DNA of 64,000 bases from Syngnathus acus. Taxonomy: Eukaryota; Chordata; Actinopteri; Syngnathiformes; Syngnathidae. The notes below the pieces were generated by a model. That model was not told the origin of the DNA, searched no databases, and saw only the letters and a program-made list of their open reading frames with translations. This document shows positions 57,050-64,000 of this stretch, in pieces. Position numbers and translations under genes: made by a program. Numbering within the stretch: position 1 is the stretch's first letter; the number at the start of each line of letters is the position of its first letter. The stretch is taken from positions 13,997,067-14,061,066 of the forward strand of contig NC_051087.1 of the NCBI RefSeq assembly GCF_901709675.1, written 5' to 3'.

Positions 57050-58295
57050 ACATTATGAATGACGACGGACTGTCGTTGACGGACAGCTGTCGAGGCGTTG
57101 AAGGATGAAGGACGGACCAGCAAAATTTGGTGAATTGCTCACCTGCAAAACAAGAAGCAAAGCTACTCACCAGTTGCTCAATGCTTGAGTAGTTTTTGTC
57201 AGTGAATACTTGATTAGTTGTACTCAAGTAACTATTGGTAGGACTACTTGAGTCCTATTATTCATGACAATACTCTTCATTGAGAACAATTTTCAGCTAA
57301 TCTGGCCAACAGTAATAGGTGCCCAGTCACTTGTGTTTTACATTACAGGTCACTGAAACACTTTTTCCACTTTACAAAGGTCTGTTTTAACCATCTTTCA
57401 AATGATACATTGCTTTCAATGATTTCAATACAGCTTCATGCAAAGAAATTGGACTACAAACAAGAGGCACTGAACCTGGACCGACTGTGTGAAAGCAATT
57501 TTGTTGTTTCTTCTATGAATAAATTAAGATAATGAAGCTCATTATGGGAACAAAGACAAGGAAATGACTATCATCATCAATTAGCATAATTCCATCAAGT
57601 GTGTCGAACATGGTAACAAATAATTGTGCGGTACCTCACCACCTGCTAAAATGACAGTGATTGTGATAAAGAAGATGGATCATGCCAAAGTCATAGGTAC
57701 ATGTACATATGGTTGCTATAATGCTACTGAAGATTAATGTCAGACTTGACATTTACTGTCTCACTTTATGGCTGCCCATCACCCCGAGAATCATTTTCCT
57801 ATTCATTCAAGATGTAATCATAGTTGTCCTACATTGTCCTCATTTAATATTTCATGGGCTAATTCACCGTTCTCTTTTAGAATAACAATTGCACCAAATT
57901 GCCCTATCTGCTAAAAATACTAATACTAATAATAATCTAATGAAATAGCGACATTATTGCACTTCAAATGGCACATCCTCCAAGGTTTGGTGTATAAAAT
58001 AGTTCATTTGTAATTATAGTTTATGGGACTGAAAGTTAACACTGACGTTAGCCACCACATGTACAGGTCAGTCTCTCGTACTATTGGAAACTTTACACAC
58101 ATAAGTGTTTTGCTCCAAACATTAATATGCACTTAATATTCGTGCAACCTCGCATATGATCATGTATGGTGATGCAGGTGATTGCATTAAAGATCTGCCA
58201 TGAGATGAGATCAGACGCAGAGATAAGAAAAGGTGAAAGTGGTTCTGAGGGACGACTGGACCTGATGCCAATAAGTATGGCTTCAGAAATCGAGC
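57050..58295. other. No recognised feature
   Basis: Unassigned. ACTTGATTAGTTGTACTCAAG at 57208 and neighbouring GCTTGAGTAG motifs may derive from a decayed repeat. Confidence 0.4.
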
Positions 58296-58297
58296 AT

Positions 58298-58440
58298 CAT
58301 CCTTCCAACTATTTTCTGAACCGCTTTATCCTCATGAGAGTTGCGGGCGTGTTGAAGCCTATCCCAGCAGACTTTGGTTGGTACACCTTGAACCAGAAAC
58401 AATCATTCACACCCGCAATCACACCTATGAACCTATATGT
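58298..58440 (-). mobile_element. SINE 3' fragment, diverged
   Basis: TATTTTCTGAACCGCTTTAT, CCTCATGAGAGTTGCGGGCG, TGTTGAAGCCTATCCCAGCA and ACACCTTGAACCAG are the reverse complement of the 3' half of the fish SINE. A (TA)n palindromic tract follows (58441-58493). Confidence 0.75.
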
Positions 58441-58703
58441 ATGTATATATATATATATATATATAGTATATATATATATATACATATATATAACACACCT
58501 GATTTATCGTGTAAATTTGTGATGACGCATATCTGAACCGGTCTCGCAAAGGCAACAGCAGAAGTCACATTGATGTGCAGGTGTGTAATTTGTTGTGCGT
58601 TCACGCATTATGTTAGTTTTGGTGATGTTTATGCACAGGTCATTTTGTGCACCAGTAAAAAACGTCAATGTCTTGAATTTGAATAAAATCATTTTATTTT
58701 TCA

Positions 58704-58919
58704 CTAAAAACGGGTTCGGTGAATGCCCAGTTTGGCCTTGGTCCTCACGAAATCGTTGCTGTCTGTGAGGGAGTTGTCATATTGCTTTCCAAGGCATGCT
58801 TGGATTGGGGGAATCTCTGCACCTTGCATGGCGAAGATGTTTCTCGCTAGTTTCCCCTTCAGGATACCGAGGCTCCTGAACTTCTCTGAGTTCAACTGCA
58901 GCCGCGACCATGTCGCCAT
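58704..58919 (-). CDS. Unidentified small ORF (71 aa) with good start context and poly(A) signal
   Basis: The minus-strand frame begins MATWSRLQLNSEKFRSLGIL and ends LGIHRTRF. It is basic, with no signal peptide or membrane segment. The start context AAAAGATGGCGACATGG is strong. CTCTATAAAAG immediately precedes the start and could be a TATA box, though it would be very close. The stop TAG is followed within 10 bases by AATAAA. Codon composition is more GC-rich than the surroundings. I do not recognise the protein. It could be a small host gene, a processed retrocopy, the last exon of a larger gene, or part of an unknown repeat. Confidence 0.45.
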   Translation of the reverse strand: MATWSRLQLNSEKFRSLGILKGKLARNIFAMQGAEIPPIQACLGKQYDNSLTDSNDFVRTKAKLGIHRTRF

Positions 58920-59064
58920 CTTTTATAGAGCGCTTAAGACCCCCTAGCTGCTGAATTTCTAGTTTTCTTCTTTGCCTGCTTCTTCTTCTTTGTTTTATTA
59001 TTTGTCTTCTTTCTGGCAGCCGCAAGGACCATTTACCTTTATTTTGGAACACCAATGTGTGCAA

Positions 59065-59595
59065 TAATAACTGATGGAGATTTCCGCTGCCTTTCTACCT
59101 TTCCCAAGAACCACAAGAGACAGTTTGGCCAATTTACATTTGCAAACGGGGAAAGCCATCGCAACTTATGAAACACATACGTGTCTTAAAGCTACTCCGA
59201 CTTTTCCGTCTTGCAAGAGCCTTTTTATTGTAAGCAAGCAGGGTGGGGATGAGTGTGAATAGGTTTCGAAGTCACCTCTACAAACTCGTTTAGTCAGTGC
59301 AGAGGGGTCTTTTCACTTTGACAGACTGTCTGTCTGTTTGTCTGTCTGTCTTACAAGATCTTGCAAACAGATACTAGTGGAGCATGTTTGGACAACAAAC
59401 CAAGCAAATTTGCACAACATAAGCAAAAGTGTGTAACAGTTTCCACGTCAAGGGTGGACCATGTTGTACAACTCAAATTTTAGCTTTAGTAGAATTAATA
59501 AATCCAGTCAGCACTTCACAAATAATCATAAGATCTGGAGAAGGGGGGGGTGGAGGATGCTGATGCTATACATTATATATGCATTGCTCTCTCTC
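59065..59595. other. No recognised gene; (CTGT)n microsatellite
   Basis: Unassigned apart from a CTGT repeat at 59323-59351. Confidence 0.4.
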
Positions 59596-59632
59596 TGTCA
59601 CCTGGACAAGGGAAAAGGGGCTGTAAGGATTA

Positions 59633-61242
59633 CCGTATTTTCCGCCCTAAAAGGCGCACCTAAAAACCTAAAATTTTCTCAAAAGCCGACAGTGCGCCTT
59701 ATAGGCCAGTGCGCCTTATATATGGATCAACTGATGAATTTGTTGATCCATACTGGTTGTACACAGTGCTCTGCCAAAATGTTTCAGTACGTTTTAGTAC
59801 GACTAGTAAATTACAAGGTCGCATCGCTTCCCAGCATTACGGCAACTGTAGTCAGGGGGCGTCACCGAATAGCTGTTGTACCCGCGAGGCTATTTCATGT
59901 CAAATAGGCTGCTCTGTTAATGTTTCGAGTAAATCTACTGATCGATATGGAAGGGAAACATAGGTAAGTAGTACCAATGCGTTAGATCGAACTTTAGTCA
60001 GTTCCGATCATTTTATAGGAGATCGTTTGAGAAACGCGATTGTTTACACTTTGCTGAGGCTCATGGGAGATTGCGAGCTGAGGCTCGTGAGACTTTGCGG
60101 ATGGCTAATGCTATTGCGATAGCTGCTATACGTACCAGGCTATTTCATGTCAAAATAGGCTGCTCTGTTAATGTTTCGAGTAAATCTACGGATCGATATG
60201 GAAGGGAAACATAGGTAAGTAGTACCAATGCGTTAGATCGAACTTTAGTCAGTTCCGATCATTTTATAGGAGATCGTTTGAGAAACGCGATTGTTTACAC
60301 TTTGCTGAGGCTCATGGGAGATTGCGAACTGAGGCTCGTGAGACTTTGCGGATGGCTAATGCTATTGCGATGGCTGCTATACGTACCAGGCTATTTCATG
60401 TCAAAATAGGCTGCTCTGTTAATGTTTCGAGTAAATCTACGGATCGATATGGAAGGGAAACATAGGTAAGTAGTACCAATGCGTTAGATCGAACTTTAGT
60501 CAGTTCCGATCATTTTATAGGAGATCGTTTGAGAAACGCGATTGTTTACACTTTGCTGAGGCTCATGGGAGATTGCGAGCTGAGGCTCGTGAGACTTTGC
60601 GGATGGCTAATGCTATTGCGATAGCTGCTATACGTACCAGGCTATTTCATGTCAAAATAGGCTGCTCTGTTAATGTTTCGAGTAAATCTACGGATCGATA
60701 TGGAAGGGAAACATAGGTAAGTAGTACCAATGCGTTAGATCGAACTTTAGTCAGTTCTGATCATTTTATAGAAGATCGTTTGAGAAACGCGATTGTTTAC
60801 ACTTTGCTGAGGCTCATGGGAGATTGCGAGCTGAGGCTCGTGAGACTTTGCGGATGGCTAATGCTATTGCGATAGCTGCTATACGTACCAGGCTATTTCA
60901 TGTCAAAATAGGCTGCTCTGTTAATGTTTCGAGTAAATCTACGGATCGATATGGAAGGGAAACATAGGTAAGTAGTACCAATGCGTTAGATCGAACTTTA
61001 GTCAGTTCTGATCATTTTATAGGAGATCGTTTGAGAAACGCGATTGTTTACAGAGGGCTCGTTGGTTATTGGCTAGTGGATGCATACCGCAACCCTAGTC
61101 AACCTCAGTTTGATGCAGTATAGCTTCTATTTTATGCGCCTTATAATCCGGTGCGCCTTATATATGGACAAAGTTTTAAAATGGGCCGTTCATTGAAGGT
61201 GCGCCTTATAACCCGGTGCGCCTTTTAGGGCGGAAAATACGG
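59633..61242. mobile_element. CCGT-type inverted-repeat element carrying a satellite array (1.6 kb)
   Basis: Left end CCGTATTTTCCGCCCTAAAA, right end its complement, both flanked by TA (59631-59632, 61243-61244). Subterminal blocks are GGCGCACC, AAAGCCGACAGTGCGCCTTA on the left and AAAATGGGCCGTTCATTGAA on the right, as in the 7627 and 11360 copies. The middle is a 251-bp tandem array. No transposase ORF is present. Confidence 0.9.
59888..61052. repeat. Satellite-like tandem array, 251-bp unit, about 4.6 copies
   Basis: The segment GGCTATTTCATGTCAAAATA starts at 59888, 60138, 60389, 60640 and 60891. The first unit lacks one A; the others are exactly 251 bp apart. Units differ by only a few bases (for example GATTGCGAGC versus GATTGCGAAC, TTCCGATC versus TTCTGATC). 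Each contains GGCTCATGGGAGATTGCGAG and GCTGAGGCTCGTGAGACTTT. The last unit stops after GATTGTTTACA. Confidence 0.96.
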
Positions 61243-61984
61243 TACTTTCCTGGATTTCTCCAGCGCTTTTAACACCAAGCAGCCTGTACTCCTGAGAGAC
61301 AAGATGTTGGGGATGGGCGTAAGCGCACACCTGAGGGCATGGATAATGGACCTGTAAACATCGTGGCGTGTTGCTGGACGACGAACTTGACTGGTCTGTG
61401 CATGTGGGCGCCTTGTGCAAGAAAGGACAATGCACTTCCTCAGGCGATTTGCCTCCTTCAACGTCTGCAATGTGATGCTGCAGATGTTTTATCTGTTGTG
61501 GCGAGCGCCCTCTTCTTTGCGGTGGGGTGCGGGGAGGGGGGGATGCCTGGACAAACTAGTGAGGAAGGCGGGTTCTGTTGTGGGTCGCAGAGCTACTTGA
61601 TCGGGCTTCTGTGGCAGAACAGCGGGTGTTGGCCAGGCTGCTGTCCATCAAAGACAACCCCGTCCACCCACTGTACAGCACAGTTACTGGGAGGAGGAAT
61701 ATTTCATTGACAGGCTGTTGACACCGACTTGCTCCACGTAAAGGCTGAGGGGTTAATTTCTTTCCCATGCCATGAGACTTTTTAACTCGTTGCGGGGGTT
61801 AGGGGCGCGTTCATAGTGATACTGTTTATTATTTATTTATTTGATTTATTCAATTATTAATATTATTATTAACCTATCTATTTAATCTAATCAGATCTAT
61901 TCTCTTCTTCTCTTTTGTTATCGTTTTTGTCGTGTCCAATGTTTATATTGTCTATCTGTTTATCTGTCTATCTGTCCGCCCGTG

Positions 61985-62135
<151 letters not shown>

Positions 62136-62446
62136 CTTCTGCAATTACTATTTAGATGTAAGAAGCGTAGGTTTATGGACTACATTACTTCCAATTTATG
62201 TACAAATGAGGGGAACATTGGTACTATAAAAAAAGTACCTCCACCATAAACTAAGGACCCCCAGTATTTGTTTTTTCAGGGACCTAAGAGGTTTACAATT
62301 TACATATTGTATTTTATTTGCATATGAAATATGTTTTCTTTTGTTCTTGCATTGTGGTGGATGGCTGAGTACAATAATGAAAAATATAACATTAGCTTGA
62401 CAAATTGCCTCATTAACACACTGCATTGGCATCTTGGTGGAAGCTA

Positions 62447-63811
62447 CATAATAATAATAATAATAATAATAATAAACTTTATTTGTATAGCACCTTTCAT
62501 ACAAGAAATGCAGCTCAAAGCGCTTTACAACAATGAAAGAAAAACATGAATACATAAAAACAAAACATTAATGTATGCATACACAATTAATAAAGTGAGT
62601 TTAAAATAGGAGCAAGCTTTAATAAAATAAAGAATAAAGCTTTAAGAAAAGGTAAAAAATAAAAATAAAGATAAAATTAGGCTTAAAATGAAATTTACAA
62701 AACGTAATTAGTTAAATGCTCGGGTAAAGAAATGAGTTTTAAGTTTTGTTTTGAAAATATCTAGCGAGCTGGCCTCCCTGATATCTATGGGCAGTGTGTT
62801 CCATAGTTTGGGGGCGTAATTAACAAAGGCTGCATCACCGATCTTCTTTCTGCTGTTGCTGGGAGCCTCCAATAAACCAGCAGCAGATGATCGCAGGGTT
62901 CTTGGAGGTATGTAGCTAACAAGAGAGTTTGCAATGTAGCTTGGTCCCTGCCCGTTGAGGGCTTTGTATATAAGGAGAAGGACTTTAAAATCAATTCTAA
63001 ATGTTACAGGAAGCCAGTGCAGAGCAGCTAGAACTGGTCTAATGTGCTCTCTCTTCTTGGTCCTGGTTAATAGGCGAGCTGCAGCGTTTTGGATGAGCTG
63101 AAGTCTATCAGTGGTTTTTTTCGGGAGACCAGTAAAGAGTGCATTACAGTAGTCAAGCCGGCTTGAAATAAAGGCATGAATCAGTTTCTCAGCATCATTT
63201 TGATTTATGAACGCTCTTACTTTTGCTATATTTCTAAGGTGGAAAAGTGATGTTTTGGTCACCTTGTTAATGTGGGACCTGAAGCTTAGATCTGAATCTA
63301 AAATAACACCAAGACTTGTAACCTCGGATTTAATCCAGGGAGTTAATTTCCCCAAATTATTAAACAGCATTTCTCTTTTTGTTTTAGGGCCGATTAGCAA
63401 GATTTCAGTTTTATCCTCGTTTAACTTTAAGAAATTGTTGCTCATCCATTTATTTATAGCCAGAAGACAGTTGGTGATGGAGCTTATAGGTGTAGCATCA
63501 TTGGGTTCTGCAGATATGTACAATTGTGTGTCATCCGCATAACTATGGAAATATACATTGTGCTTTCTGATGATGTCACCAAGTGGCAGCATGTAAAGTG
63601 AGAATAATAGTGGACCAAGGCAGCTGCCTTGTGCAACCCCATAGCGGCTGTCATGTGTCTTGGACACATGCTCTCCTAAACTGACATAGAACTTTCTCCC
63701 TTTGATACGTATATGTTCTGAACCAGTTTAACACACAGTCCGAAAGACCGACTAACCTTTCAAGACGATTGATTAGGATATCATGCTCAATGGTATCAAA
63801 CGCTGCACGTA
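62447..63811 (-). mobile_element. L2-type LINE, 5' end cut off by another element
   Basis: The minus-strand LINE has the 3' end TTTGTATAGCACC in reverse context and a (TTA)n tail at 62447-62475, the usual fish L2 terminus. An RT-C-terminal ORF lies at 62708-63667. Upstream, AAFDTIEHDILINRLERLVG and VLNWFRTY remain in another frame to 63811. A CCGT-type element begins at 63812. Confidence 0.92.
62708..63667 (-). pseudogene. L2 LINE reverse transcriptase, C-terminal 319 residues open
   Basis: An open frame with [20 protein letters not shown] (motif B, residues 10-29), YADDTQLY (motif C, 43-50), [79 protein letters not shown] and [10 protein letters not shown]. The catalytic YADD is intact. Motif A (AAFDTIEHD) lies upstream in a different frame, so at least one frameshift occurs near 63670-63700. 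The residues before motif A and the endonuclease are gone or displaced by the insertion at 63812. Counted as a pseudogene. Confidence 0.93.
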
Positions 63812-64000
63812 CCGTGTTTTTCCATGCATAATGCGCCCCCGTGCATAATACGCACCCAAAAAATGGCATGTCGATGCTGGAAAAAAACCTGTACCCATGT
63901 ATAATACGCACCCAAATTTTGACTCTTACTTAAGTCCGTAAACGTAAAATTATTTCAGAAAAAAGATCATCTTTGGGAACAACCGGATGTTATTCTGCCG
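63812..64000 (-). mobile_element. CCGT-type inverted-repeat transposon, partial at window edge
   Basis: It begins CCGTGTTTTTCCATGCATAA after TA (63810-63811). It continues with ATACGCACCC motifs, GCATGTCGATGCTGGAAAAA and then CTTAAGTCCGTAAACGTAAA, the reverse complement of 3891-3960. It is therefore a second copy of the 3160-5461 element, inverted, without the SINE and nested element at this point. The other end lies outside the window. Confidence 0.85.

Larger units (their letters stand above)
59597..61800 (+). pseudogene. CR1/L2-group LINE RT pseudogene split by a DNA element
   Basis: The left piece (59597-59632) reads SVTWTRERG / HLDKGKGAVRI depending on frame, the latter being the expected LINE sequence. 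The right piece (61243 onward) continues [11 protein letters not shown] (motif A), then RDKMLGMGVSAHLRAW before a stop. Decayed C-terminal segments follow: HFLRRFASFNVCNVMLQMFY, LVRKAGSVVGRR and LARLLSIKDNPVHPLYSTV at about 61420-61685. The DNA element 59633-61242 sits exactly in motif A. The RT palm between IMDL and HFLRRF is deleted. The 3' end runs to a (TCTA)n tract. Confidence 0.8.

Noticed and set aside
59888-61052. CRISPR-like regularly spaced repeat
   Set aside because: Units are 251 bp and contiguous with no unique spacers; it is a tandem satellite in eukaryotic DNA.

Overview
This window looks like vertebrate, almost certainly teleost fish, chromosomal DNA. It is intron-rich, carries AATAAA signals and GT-AG splice sites, and is packed with repeat families typical of ray-finned fish: tRNA-derived SINEs with ATGG tails, L2/Rex1-type and other LINEs, hAT, Tc1/pogo and piggyBac relics, and short inverted-repeat elements ending in CCGT. 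The mix of CCGT-ended elements made me think of a syngnathid, but that is only a weak inference. No prokaryotic gene organisation, CRISPR array or rRNA is visible.

The only host gene I can identify is neurl1 (neuralized E3 ubiquitin ligase 1), on the minus strand. Two consecutive coding exons (9546-9796, then 8804-9125) encode the region before and most of the first neuralized homology repeat, with correct splice sites and matching phases. The second repeat and the RING finger must lie left of base 1. The first coding exon was not found. The roughly 54 kb right of 9796 is therefore probably the large first intron and/or upstream DNA of neurl1. One intact 71-codon minus-strand ORF at 58704-58919 has a good start context and a poly(A) signal, but I do not recognise it. 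Three isolated pieces could be regulatory: a CpG-rich block (19180-19490), a perfect 31-bp hairpin (18157-18228) and a TATA-like box near 28267.

The rest is a layered record of transposition. From left to right: hAT miniatures and a nested composite of a CCGT element, a SINE and a second CCGT element (0.8-8 kb); the neurl1 exons (8.8-9.8 kb); a SINE, a composite CCGT/hAT element and two abutting LINE pseudogenes (11-14.8 kb); a quieter stretch with a palindrome, a minisatellite and an exact-looking 576-bp tandem duplication (15-25 kb); a solo LTR and a pogo miniature (27-29 kb); a Rex1/L2-like LINE with one frameshift (32.2-34.2 kb); a LINE interrupted by a Tc1 element (36.6-38 kb); Tigger-like, hAT and piggyBac relics (39-44 kb); a pair of related solo LTRs and a duplicated block carrying two insertions (47-54 kb); a LINE copy that keeps its 5' part and lacks its 3' part (55-56 kb); a CCGT element carrying a 251-bp satellite array and splitting a LINE ORF (59.6-61.8 kb); and an L2 LINE cut by another CCGT element that runs off the right edge.

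I found no convincing new multi-gene system. The observations most worth checking are the satellite-bearing CCGT element, the internal tandem arrays that differ between copies of CCGT elements, the recent 576-bp duplication, the 31-bp hairpin, the 3'-less LINE and the unidentified small ORF. All target-site duplications, periods and identities were read by eye.
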